A DNA stretch of 64,000 nt, taken from the NCBI RefSeq assembly GCF_007164525.1, contig NZ_AP019791.1:310001-374000 (forward strand), written 5' to 3'. Below the pieces are notes generated by a model. It was not told the DNA's origin, did not search any database, and was given only the letters and a program-made list of their open reading frames with translations. This document shows, in pieces, positions 24,615 to 32,776 of the stretch. The position numbers and the translations under genes were made by a program. This DNA is from Rubrobacter xylanophilus (GTDB lineage: Bacteria; Actinomycetota; Rubrobacteria; Rubrobacterales; Rubrobacteraceae). How positions within the stretch are numbered: the first letter of the stretch is position 1; every line of letters begins with the position of its first letter.

Positions 24615-25460
24615 GCCTAACATAACCGCTGCACGTAGCGCCAGCAGATCAGAGCGCACCCGAGATTGAGAAACGCCTGGTGAACATCATCTCGCCTCTC
24701 GTAGCGCACCTTCAGCCGCCGGAAGCGATTCACCCAAGAAAGCGTTCGTTCCACAACCCACCGATACCGTCCCAGCCTCTCGCTGGACTCGATGCCCCGG
24801 CGGGCTATCCGCGGGGTTATACCTCTCTTCCTCAAGGCCTCACGGCAGCGAGGAAAGTCGTATCCTTTGTCGGCGTGCAGTTTCTTGGGACGCTTGCGCG
24901 GCCTGCCACGACGAGGCTTGCGGATCGGAGGTATGGCGTCCACGGCCTCCTCCAGGACCTTCGAATCATGGACATTGGCCGCCGAGTGAATCACCGCCAG
25001 AGGTATGCCCCCTCGATCTACCACAAGATGGCGTTTTGAGCCCGCTTTTCCCTTATCTGTCGGATTCGGGCCAGTCTTTTGGCCCCCCCGGGGGCGGCCA
25101 CACTCGCCGAGTCCAAAGAAGCTCTCTCCCAGTCGATCTGATCCGCTTCCCCTAAACGGTTCAAGAGCTCCCGATGCAGCTGTTCCCACACGCCCGCTTC
25201 TTGCCATTCCTTGAGGCGTCGCTAAAGCAGGTCATCCCAGAGCCGCAGCCCATCTCCTGGGGGAGCATCTCCCAGGGTATGCCGCTTTTGAGGACGAACA
25301 GGATGCCGGTGAGGGCTGCCCGGTCGTCGATGCGGGGCCTGCCGCCCCTGGGCTTGGGTGGCTCTTGGGGCAAAAGCGGCTCGATCACTTCCCATAGTTC
25401 ATCGGTAACGAGTTTCTTAGCCATGATGTCACCTTACCCCAACACCGGGTTTTGTTAGAC
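24615..25460. mobile_element. IS5-family insertion sequence, decayed
   Basis: An element of about 846 bases with short imperfect ends, GCCTAACATAAC at 24615-24626 and the reverse complement GTCTAACAAAAC at 25449-25460. It holds a minus-strand IS5-type transposase in three frames. It lies between the PhzF stop and a kelch-type fragment whose 5' part is missing. No clear target duplication was seen. Confidence 0.75.
24617..25424 (-). pseudogene. IS5-family transposase, two frameshifts
   Basis: The N-terminal part (MAKKLVTDELWEVIEPLLPQ ... SGIPWEMLPQEMGCGSGMTC) starts at 25424. A roughly 2-base insertion near 25228 moves it to a second frame (EWQEAGVWEQLHRELLNRLG, DSASVAAP). A second shift in the C5G7 tract near 25090 gives GGQKTGPNPTDKGKAGSKRH, the catalytic Asp-containing LHADKGYDFPRCREALRKRG, and WVVERTLSWVNRFRRLKVRY (Glu). 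The homopolymer shift might be programmed, as in some IS5 groups, but the first is disabling. Confidence 0.8.
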
Positions 25461-25860
25461 GTACTTAGGCGCCGAGCCGCTTCCGCCGATGGTTGCCAGG
25501 CGCCATAGCCACACCGCTACGCTGCTACCAAATGGAAGGGTGCTCATCGCGGGCGGCACGACCCTGGCAACCACAGAACTCTTCGACCCGGCGACGGGCT
25601 CGTTCGCTCGGACAGGACCGCTGAACGCCGCGCGCGAGCCACATGGCCGTTCCCCTCCTGGAGGCCGAGTGCTCATCTCCAGGGGCGAGGGACCGAACTG
25701 GACGTTTCTCTCGAGCGCTGAGATCTACGACCCTGCTACCGGTTCCTTCTCTTGGACCGGCAGCCCGTCAGCGGCGCTCATCGCCCGGGCCAGGGTGCGG
25801 CTGGCGGACGGTCGGGTGCTGGTCCTCGGCGGACACCGGGGCCGCGGGGCAATTTTTTTA
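25461..25860 (+). pseudogene. Kelch/galactose-oxidase-type repeat fragment
   Basis: An open frame emerging from the IS5 end reads RRHSHTATLLPNGRVLIAGG, TELFDPATGSFARTGPLN, then a second unit EIYDPATGSFSWTG and a third LADGRVLVLGGHRG. These are kelch-like beta-propeller blades. The 5' end is cut by the insertion element, an internal frame slip shows between blades (REPHGRSPPGG), and the 3' end runs into AT-rich DNA. It is the remnant of a larger surface or secreted protein gene. Confidence 0.6.
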
Positions 25861-25889
25861 TTGACATAATCAACAAATTTGTTTATAAT
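25861..25889 (+). promoter_or_regulatory. Consensus promoter with palindromic operator
   Basis: TTGACA (25861-25866), a 17-base spacer and TATAAT (25884-25889) match the sigma70 consensus exactly. The spacer contains the perfect 12-bp palindrome AACAAATTTGTT (25872-25883), well placed for a MarR dimer to block RNA polymerase. An AAGGAGA ribosome site follows, 5 bases before ATG 25926. Confidence 0.8.
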
Positions 25890-25925
25890 ATCAATAAATA
25901 GATCGCCGAATTCAAGGAGAGCGCC

Positions 25926-26861
25926 ATGAATTCAGAATCAGTTGCAGCGCATGTCAACACGGTCCGGCGCTTCAATCGTTTCTATACCCGACAGCTCGGA
26001 CTGCTACGGGATAGTTTTCTGCGGAGTCCTTTCTCTCTGCCTGAAGCTCGTGTGGTCTACGAACTGGCCCAGCACGAAGAGACGACGGCGAGCCATCTTT
26101 GCCAGGAACTGGGCATGGACCCGGGCTACATGAGCCGGATCTTGCGCAGGCTGAAGCGACAGGGCTTCGTCGAAAAACGACCATCCGAGCACGACGCCCG
26201 TCAACACCTGGTTTCCCTGACCGAGAAAGGGCAAAAGGCCTTCGCCAGGCTGAACGCCGCCTCCCGGAGCGACATCGAGCGGTTGTTGAGCAAGCTGTCG
26301 GACGAAGAGCAGCGACGCCTGGTGCAGGCCATGGAGACCATCGAGGCCCTGCTTGGTGCTCCTCCGGAGCATCGGGCGTCCTACATTTTGCGGCCTCCTT
26401 ATTCCGGCGATCTGGGCTGGGTAGTACATCGCCACGGTGTGCTCTATCGCGAGGAGTATGGTTGGAATGAAGAATTCGAAGCACTGGTCGCCGAGATCGT
26501 CGCCCGATTCGTTCAGAACTTCGATCCGGCGCGCGAACGCTGCTGGATCGCTGAGATGAACGGTGAGAACGTAGGTTCGGTCTTTCTCGTGAAAAAGACC
26601 GATACGATGGCCCAGTTGCGATTACTGCTGGTTGAGCCCAAAGCGCGCGGGTTGGGCATCGGCAGGCGTCTGGTACAGGAATGCACACGATTCGCACGAC
26701 AGGCCGGCTACAGCAAGATTGTGCTGTGGACCAACAACGTGCTTACGGCGGCGCGGCACATCTACGAACGGGAAGGCTACCGATTGGTTAAAGAAGAACC
26801 CCACCACAGCTTTGGCCAGGATCTCGTGGGCGAGTACTGGGAGTTGACACTCGAGAAATAA
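25926..26861 (+). CDS. MarR-GNAT fusion regulator/acetyltransferase
   Basis: A 311-residue two-domain protein. Residues 1-150 are a MarR winged helix (ASHLCQELGMDPGYMSRILR, then the wing VEKRPSEHDARQHLVSLTEK). Residues 155-311 are a GNAT domain whose acetyl-CoA loop is LLLVEPKARGLGIGRRLVQE, with a C-terminal NVLTAARHIYEREGYRLVKE. The fusion is known in bacteria but its effectors are mostly unknown. The palindromic operator directly upstream suggests autoregulation. It is followed 38 bases later by the methyltransferase-cupin gene, probably co-transcribed. Confidence 0.88.
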   Translation: MNSESVAAHVNTVRRFNRFYTRQLGLLRDSFLRSPFSLPEARVVYELAQHEETTASHLCQELGMDPGYMSRILRRLKRQGFVEKRPSEHDARQHLVSLTEKGQKAFARLNAASRSDIERLLSKLSDEEQRRLVQAMETIEALLGAPPEHRASYILRPPYSGDLGWVVHRHGVLYREEYGWNEEFEALVAEIVARFVQNFDPARERCWIAEMNGENVGSVFLVKKTDTMAQLRLLLVEPKARGLGIGRRLVQECTRFARQAGYSKIVLWTNNVLTAARHIYEREGYRLVKEEPHHSFGQDLVGEYWELTLEK

Positions 26862-26899
26862 ATGCCTTGAAATGATAATTCCGACAAAAGAGTTGACCA

Positions 26900-27922
26900 A
26901 TGAGTAGCAAGAATCATTTCAACGACGCAGCTCCAGAGTGGGACAGGTTAAGGCAAAGCTACTTCTCGGAAGCGGTTCGGGAAAAAGCCATAGCAATTGC
27001 TCAGGTGCAGCCGGGCAAATTGGCTGCAGATCTCGGCGCGGGCACGGGCTTCATTACGGAAGCGCTCGTGCGTCATGGTTTGCGCGTGATAGCCGTGGAT
27101 CAATCCGAAGCCATGCTCTCCGAGATGCAAAAGAAATTTGCCGGGGTGCAGGGGATCGACTATCGACTGGGCGATGCCGAACAGTTACCCATTGAAGACG
27201 CCAGCGTGGACTATGTCTTTGCCAACATGTATCTGCATCATGTGGACAATCCGGCAAAAGCGATTCTGGAAATGTCTCGTATCTTGAAGCCTGGCGGAAA
27301 AGTAGTTATCACCGACCTAGATGAGCATTCCCACGAGTTTCTCCGCACCGAACAGCACGATCGCTGGCTGGGTTTTCGGCGCGAAGATATACGGCGGTGT
27401 TTTTTTGAGGCAGGATTAGAAGATATACATGTAGATTCTTTAGACGAAAACTGCTGCACGAAATCTCCCTGTGGATGTGAGGAAGTAGCGATCAGTGTTT
27501 TTGTCGCCACAGGAACGAAACGTGATAGAAAAGCAGCCACACCGTATCCCTATGCAACCTATTTGGATATAAAATATCCATCGCTGACGGTCATTGACCT
27601 TCCTGCGCTGATTCAGGCATGCAAAGACCGATGGTATAACCAGACTTTGTGTCAGGTGAACGATTCTGTGGTGCGTCTGGGTATCGTGCAGGGGGAGTAT
27701 CACTGGCACAAACATGACAACGATGATGAATTTTTCTTCGTTCTGGAGGGACGCTTCATCATAGATCTGGAGACGCATTCGGTTGAATTGCGACCTTGGC
27801 AGGGGTTTGTGGTACCCAAAGGTGTTGTGCACCGAACCCGGGCTCCGGAACGTTGTATTATCCTGATGGTCGAAACATCGACTATTATCCCGACTGGAGA
27901 TGACAATGGAGTAGATGTATAA
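26900..27922 (+). CDS. SAM-dependent methyltransferase-cupin fusion
   Basis: A 340-residue fusion. Residues about 1-200 form a class I methyltransferase: motif I LAADLGAGTGFITEAL, post I VIAVDQSEAML, motif IV YVFANMYLHHVDNP and ILKPGGKVVITDLDEH. A Cys-rich segment NCCTKSPCGCEEVAI then links to a cupin at about 225-335 with metal-ligand pattern YHWHKHDNDDEFFFVLEG and the second-motif His in VPKGVVHRTRAP. A metal- or metalloid-related methylation is conceivable from the cysteines, but the substrate is unknown. AT-rich relative to the core. It ends 9 bases before the IS256-type element. Confidence 0.8.
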   Translation: MSSKNHFNDAAPEWDRLRQSYFSEAVREKAIAIAQVQPGKLAADLGAGTGFITEALVRHGLRVIAVDQSEAMLSEMQKKFAGVQGIDYRLGDAEQLPIEDASVDYVFANMYLHHVDNPAKAILEMSRILKPGGKVVITDLDEHSHEFLRTEQHDRWLGFRREDIRRCFFEAGLEDIHVDSLDENCCTKSPCGCEEVAISVFVATGTKRDRKAATPYPYATYLDIKYPSLTVIDLPALIQACKDRWYNQTLCQVNDSVVRLGIVQGEYHWHKHDNDDEFFFVLEGRFIIDLETHSVELRPWQGFVVPKGVVHRTRAPERCIILMVETSTIIPTGDDNGVDV

Positions 27923-27931
27923 GGAGAGTAT

Positions 27932-29315
27932 GTGTCCCGTCAAGTGTGTAATTCACACCGTGTGGCCTCATTTCCAACTCTGCCTCAGCCTCCTATCAGC
28001 GCAGGCTGCTCATGAGCAGCCTGCGCTTCGCCACTCTGCTCGCCCAGCTTCTCCAGCGATCCCGCGCCAAAGTAACGCTTTCCTACCTGCCATTCATCAT
28101 GCTGCTCGTTCAAGATAGCTCCCACCAGCCGGACGACGGCCGCCTCGTTGGGGAAGATGCCCACCACTTCTGTCCTCCTCTTGACCTCCTTGTTCAACCT
28201 CTCCAGGGGGTTGTTCGACCAGATCTTCTGCCAGTGCTCTTTGGGAAACGTCGCGTAGGAAAGTACCTCTTCCTCGGCCTCGTCCATCAGATGCGCCAGC
28301 TTCGCAAAACGGCCCCTGAAACCGTCGGCTACCCTACGCCATTGCTGATGGGCGCTCTCAGAGTCGGGCTGGGCAAAGACGGTGCGGATCGTGGCCCCGA
28401 CCATCTGCTTAAAGCTTCTTTGGGAACCGTGGAAAGGGCGTTCCTCATGAAATGAACTCGACACCTCTGCCAGCCCGCTCCCTGCAATACGGCTTCTATG
28501 GCGCCTTTGAGGTCTTGGTGGGAATCGCTGGTTACCAACCTTACTCCCGAGAGCCCACGGGCCACCAAAGAGCGTAGGAAAGAGAGCCAGAATGCTCCGT
28601 CCTCACTGGGACCCACATCAAGCCCCAGAGAACCTCCCTCTGGCCGCTCTCGGCATTGAGCCCTATGGCGATCACCACCGCAGTGCTCACTACCTGTCCG
28701 TCCTGGCGCGCCTTTACGTAGGTGGCGTCCAGCCACACGTAGGGGTAGGAGCCTTCAAGCGGCCGGCTGCGGAAGCGTTCGACCTCCTCATCGAGTTGCT
28801 CCAAGAGCCTACTGACCTGGCTCTTGGAGACGCCGCTCATGCCAAGAGCCTGCACCAGCTCGTCCACCTTGCGGGTAGAGACCCCATGCACGTAGGCTTC
28901 CTGCACCACCGCGGACAGCGCCCTCTCAGCCTTCCTGCGCGGCTCCAAAAGCGAGGGGAAGTAGCTGCCGTCTCGTACTCTCGGAACCGAAAGTTCCACC
29001 GTACCCACCCTCGTGTCCCACTGCCTGTGGCGGTATCCGTTGCGCACTCCCGACCGCTCGGCGGTACGCTCGTGGCGGGAGGCGCCTATATGCTCCTCCA
29101 CTTCCAACTCCATCAGCGCCTTTCTCTGAGCGTCCTGACGCTCTCGCGAAGGAAATCCGTGTCGTGTTGCATCTGCGCCTTGCGCAGCAACTCCGAAAGT
29201 CCTACCCTCAATTCATCGGCCATCGTGTGCCCCTCCTGTTTCGATTGACTCTCTTTCAGGAACCACACGGTGGCCGTCTTCGTCAACGACCTTTTCTACA
29301 CACTTCCTGGGACAC
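27932..29315. mobile_element. IS256-family insertion sequence, decayed
   Basis: A 1,384-base element with related ends: GTGTCCCGTCAAGTGTGTA at 27932-27950, and GTGTCCCAGGAAGTGTGTA on the minus strand at 29315-29297 (3 differences). It carries one minus-strand Mutator/IS256 transposase pseudogene. The 8 bases outside the two ends do not match, so target duplication is lost or the element has been rearranged. Confidence 0.85.
27985..29223 (-). pseudogene. IS256-family transposase, multiple frameshifts
   Basis: It begins at ATG 29223 (MADELRVGLSELLRKAQMQH), shifts near 29115 into MELEVEEHIGASRHERTAER ... YPYVWLDATYVKARQDG, shifts again near 28620 to GLDVGPSEDGAFWLSFLRSL ... GAGWQRCRVHFMRNALSTVP, and once more near 28430 into HWQKIWSNNPLERLNKEVKR. 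All IS256 DDE landmarks are present across the frames. At least three indels make a functional product implausible. Confidence 0.85.
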
Positions 29316-29357
29316 TACCATGTAGAGTTACATCCTGGTCCAAGGAGGAGAGAGAAA

Positions 29358-29669
29358 TTGGCTACTCCAAGAAGAAACCACACCCGGGAGTTCAAGCTCC
29401 AGTGCTGCCGGCAGGCGGCCACCGGAGAGAAGCGCCCCGCCCAGAGAATCTGCCGCGAGCACAACCTCTCACAGAGCGTGCTGCTGCGGTGGCGCAAGGA
29501 GTACGAGGCTCGTGGTGAGGCGGCCTTTACCGAGAAACAACCCTCCGGCGACGAAGCCCTTGAGGCGAGAATCGCCGAGTTGGAGCGTTTCTGCGGACAG
29601 CTCTCCCTGCAGAATTCGATCCTAAAAAAGTCGCTCGCGAGCATGCAGTCGCACAGAGGCACGCCGTGA
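29358..29669 (+). CDS. IS3-family OrfA (helix-turn-helix)
   Basis: A 103-residue protein starting at TTG 29358 behind AAGGAGGAGAG. It has the IS3 OrfA pattern: TREFKLQCCRQAATGEKRPA, then an HTH (ICREHNLSQSVLLRWRKEYE) and a leucine-zipper region (LEARIAELERFCGQLSLQNS). It overlaps OrfB by 4 bases (GTGA). OrfA itself is open, but its partner is broken, so the element cannot move by itself. Confidence 0.8.
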   Translation: MATPRRNHTREFKLQCCRQAATGEKRPAQRICREHNLSQSVLLRWRKEYEARGEAAFTEKQPSGDEALEARIAELERFCGQLSLQNSILKKSLASMQSHRGTP

Positions 29670-30431
29670 TCGCGCGGGTGCGCGAGGAGCATCCCGGGAT
29701 GTCCATAGAGAGGCTCTGCGATCCGATGGGTGTGAGCCGCTCGTGGTATTACGAACGTCCTTCTGCTACGGAGAAGGCCAAAAAGGACGTGGAACTACGC
29801 GACGCCATAGAGCGGATCGTTCTGGAGTTTCCTGGCTACGGATACCCTCGGGTGAGCGCGGCACTTGAGCGTGAAGGGTGGAGTGTAAACCACAAGCGGG
29901 TCTTGAGGATCATGCGAGAAGAGTCGCTTCTGTGTCAGCCTAAGCGTCGTTTCGTGCCGACCACGGACTCGGCTCACTCCCTCAAGAGATACCCGAACCT
30001 AATCAAGAGATGCCCGCATAGACGCACTCGACCGGGTCTGGATCGCGGACATCACCTACGTCAGGTCGCCCACCACCTTCTGTTACCTGGCCGCTGTGTT
30101 GGACGCCTACTCCCGCAGAGATGTGTGGGCTGGCACCTCTCACGGTTCATAGACACCGGCCTGAGGCTTTCGGCTCTTGAGATGGCGCTCGCCTCTCGCC
30201 GACCCGCTGTAGGGCTGATCCACCACAGCGACCAGGGTGTGCAGTACGCCTCCAGCGAGTACATCCTACGGCTGGAAGAAGCAGGAATCCGGATCAGCAT
30301 GGCAGCAGAGTTGGCAATCCCTACGAGAACGCCCAGAGGTCGAGAGCTTCTTCAGAACGCTGAAGCTAGAGGAGGTCTACATAAAAGACTACCGCGATTT
30401 CGAGGAGGCCCAGGAAAACATCGCCCAGTAG
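29666..30431 (+). pseudogene. IS3-family OrfB (rve integrase), frameshifted
   Basis: The frame from GTG 29666 encodes the N-domain (YGYPRVSAALEREGWSVNHK). The DDE core is split over frames: DALDRVWIADITYVRSPTTF (first Asp) from about 30021, ALASRRPAVGLIHHSDQGVQ (second Asp) from about 30145, and VESFFRTLKLEEVYIKDYRD (Glu) from about 30335, ending at TAG 30431. At least three shifts are needed. Neither end of the element was resolved. Confidence 0.8.
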
Positions 30432-30479
30432 TTCATAGAGGAGCTCTACAACGAAGGTTCACACCACCCACAAACTACC

Positions 30480-30720
30480 AGACACTATCGGACCTTCTCC
30501 AGCCGGCCCTTCGCCCGCTACCAGAGAAACGAGAAGGCGCTGTGTTTGGCCTTGATGGAGATGCACATAGGGGGTCTCCACCAGGAAGGTCAAGGACGTA
30601 ACAGAGAAGCATTGCGGCACCCCCTTCTCAAGGAGCCTCATCTTCTCTCTGGCCAGCTCTCTCTGGACTCGGGGGCCCGAAGCCCGGAGGAACCGCAGGC
30701 TCAAAGCTACAAGCCCGGGA
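30480..30720 (+). pseudogene. Fragment of a second IS256-type transposase
   Basis: In two frames the stretch encodes YRTFSSRPFARYQRNEKALC, LALMEMHIGG, then STRKVKDVTEKHCGTPFSRS and LIFSLASSL. This is the N-terminal half of a Mutator/IS256 transposase of a type different from the one at 28-29 kb. The fragment has no visible ends. Confidence 0.6.
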
Positions 30721-30745
30721 CATAAAGACGCCGAAACGGGAGGCT

Positions 30746-30856
30746 ACAGCTTGGTGTGCAGAGCGCAACAGGGTCGGCGCGAGCGTGGATTGGTGCTTCA
30801 GGACGGAAGATGCACGCACCAAGCTGCGCAGTCTCTACCCGTCAACGGAAGTGTGA
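30746..30856 (+). pseudogene. C-terminal remnant of an IS630-family transposase
   Basis: Thirty-six codons read TAWCAERNRVGASVDWCFRT, EDARTKLRSLYPSTEV and a TGA at 30854-30856. The block ERN, VDW and DARxKLxxLYP is the typical end of IS630-type transposases. Nothing upstream matches the rest of the protein. It marks the right edge of the island. Confidence 0.55.
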
Positions 30857-30898
30857 CGGAGGACTAGGTGTGCTCTCTTAAGGACGAGTCGCCCGGCA

Positions 30899-32776
30899 TC
30901 AGGGTTGGGCTTGGGCCTCGGCTTTCTCCTGATCGCCGATGTTCGGGTGTCGATCGCCGTCCAGGGCCGTCTTCTCGTTGGTGGCCAGCAGGAGCGAGAG
31001 GAAGACGAAGGGCTCGAACCAGGTCACGTAGGGGTAGAACCAGTAGTTGGTTCCGAGCTGCAGGGCTATGATCAGGGCCGCAGAGAGCGCGGCGAGGCGG
31101 CGTACGGTCTTCCTGCGGGGAAAGAAGGCGACGAGCACGGCCAGGGCCGCGGCGAGCGCAACCACCAGCGGCCGCAGGAAGCCGAGCTGCGGCACCTGGG
31201 TGTAGATGCTCCAGGGGGTCACCCGGTCGCCCTGGAAGGCCAGCGTCCGCTCGTAGAAGAGCTTTATGGCCTCCAGAGGTCCGCCGTCCAGGAACAGCAC
31301 CCAGAAGCTCAGCAGGGTGACGGCCGCTCCCCCGAGCAGGAAGTCCACCACCGGGCGGCGCCGGAGACCGTCGTGCGCCATCCACAGCGGGGCCAGGATG
31401 ATCGGGTAGAGCTTGATGGCGAACCCGGCGGCCACGCTCATCCCGCGGGCCAGCGGCGAGGTGGCCAGGGCGAGCCCGATCGCCCCGACGCTGGCGACCA
31501 CGACGTCGTTGGTGTTGTTGTTCGCCGCGTAGAGGGTGTAGGGGAAGACGCACCAGGCGAGCGCGAGCGCCGCCCCCTCCCGCGGCCCGGAGAGCCTCCA
31601 TCCGGAGTACAGCAGCGCGAGCGCCCCGGCGGTGAAGCAGAAGGCGGTGAGGGCGTGTGCGGCGGGGAGGAAGTCCCACTCGCCGGAGAAGCCGAACATC
31701 AGGACGAAGGGGGCGTAGAGCAGATAGTTCAGAGGCCCGTAGGTGTCGCCGGTGCCCACGTCCTCGGGCATGTTCCCGTAGGGTACGGTGCCCTCCAGTA
31801 TCCGGTCGGCGCCCACCACACCGGCGTAGCCCACGTCTATGACCCGGGAGTCGGTGTTGAGCGCGAGCACGAACCCCCCGGCGAGCGCGGCGAGGGCGAA
31901 GAGCGCCGGTGTGGGTAAGTTGGCGGTCTTCTCGACCCTCTCCCCGACGCCGAAGCCCATGAGCAGGGTGCGAACGAGGAGGTAGAGGAGCGGCGGGTAC
32001 CACAGCAGCACCGCCTCGAAGACGATCCCCTCCCGGAAGTAGGCGTGGGAGATCAGGAACCCGAGCAGCGCCAGGACGTCGAGGTTCCTGAGCGAGAGCA
32101 CCCGGTCGTTCCTGAAGAAGACCATGGCGAAGACGAGCGCCATCGGCCCCCACACCCACCAGTAGTTGGCCTGCTTGCCGTAGGCCCCGGGGATACCCCG
32201 GGCCATGTTCCACCCCACCTGGTCCCCGACGTAGACGTAGTTCACCTGCCAGCTGGAGTCGTCTATCCCGACCCGGGCGACCTCCTTGGTGCCGGAGTCT
32301 CCCTGGGGAACCCCGCCGACGGGGTCCTCTCCCGGGACGTAGAAGTGGACGATCCACTCTCCGTTCTCGTACTCGGCGTCCACGGTGTAGGGACCGTGTC
32401 TGGAGAGCTCCTCCCGGACCTCCTCCTGGGCCCGGGCGAGCTTTATCGCCTCTTCTTCCGAGAGCTGGGGATAGGTGAGGGCGTCGGCGCGCGGGGAGAT
32501 CCGGACGTCCCGCACCCGCCCGGTGTCGTCGTCCACGGTGACGGTGGCGACGGTCGTTCCGGAGACCCGCTCCACGAAGACCACTCGCCACCCGTCGCGG
32601 GAGGGGTCGTAGCTGGCCGAGGGTTCGACGGTGGGCTGCTCCACGTAGCGCTCGAGGCTGGGGATGAGCTCCGCCCTCCGGACGGCCTCCTCCCGCCCGG
32701 TCTGCGGCCCGGGGACGAAGGACAGGAGGGCAGGGAGCAGGAGCCCGAGCAGGAGGAGCACGGCCGCGTGCCTCAT
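30899..32776 (-). CDS. GT87-like membrane glycosyltransferase with N-terminal extracytoplasmic domain
   Basis: A 625-residue protein starting at ATG 32776, overlapping the upstream stop. A hydrophobic signal (AAVLLLLGLLLPALLSFVPG) is followed by about 170 polar residues with PepSY-like features (GTTVATVTVDDDTGRVRDVR, EEEAIKLARAQEEV). About ten membrane segments follow, with the first-loop sequence GTVPYGNMPEDVGTGDTYGP and GFAIKLYPIILAPLWMAHDG of GT87 polyprenol-phosphate-mannose mannosyltransferases. It pairs with a second such enzyme; together they may extend a cell-envelope mannan or arabinan. The PepSY-like domain is unusual in this family. Confidence 0.75.
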   Translation of the reverse strand: MRHAAVLLLLGLLLPALLSFVPGPQTGREEAVRRAELIPSLERYVEQPTVEPSASYDPSRDGWRVVFVERVSGTTVATVTVDDDTGRVRDVRISPRADALTYPQLSEEEAIKLARAQEEVREELSRHGPYTVDAEYENGEWIVHFYVPGEDPVGGVPQGDSGTKEVARVGIDDSSWQVNYVYVGDQVGWNMARGIPGAYGKQANYWWVWGPMALVFAMVFFRNDRVLSLRNLDVLALLGFLISHAYFREGIVFEAVLLWYPPLLYLLVRTLLMGFGVGERVEKTANLPTPALFALAALAGGFVLALNTDSRVIDVGYAGVVGADRILEGTVPYGNMPEDVGTGDTYGPLNYLLYAPFVLMFGFSGEWDFLPAAHALTAFCFTAGALALLYSGWRLSGPREGAALALAWCVFPYTLYAANNNTNDVVVASVGAIGLALATSPLARGMSVAAGFAIKLYPIILAPLWMAHDGLRRRPVVDFLLGGAAVTLLSFWVLFLDGGPLEAIKLFYERTLAFQGDRVTPWSIYTQVPQLGFLRPLVVALAAALAVLVAFFPRRKTVRRLAALSAALIIALQLGTNYWFYPYVTWFEPFVFLSLLLATNEKTALDGDRHPNIGDQEKAEAQAQP

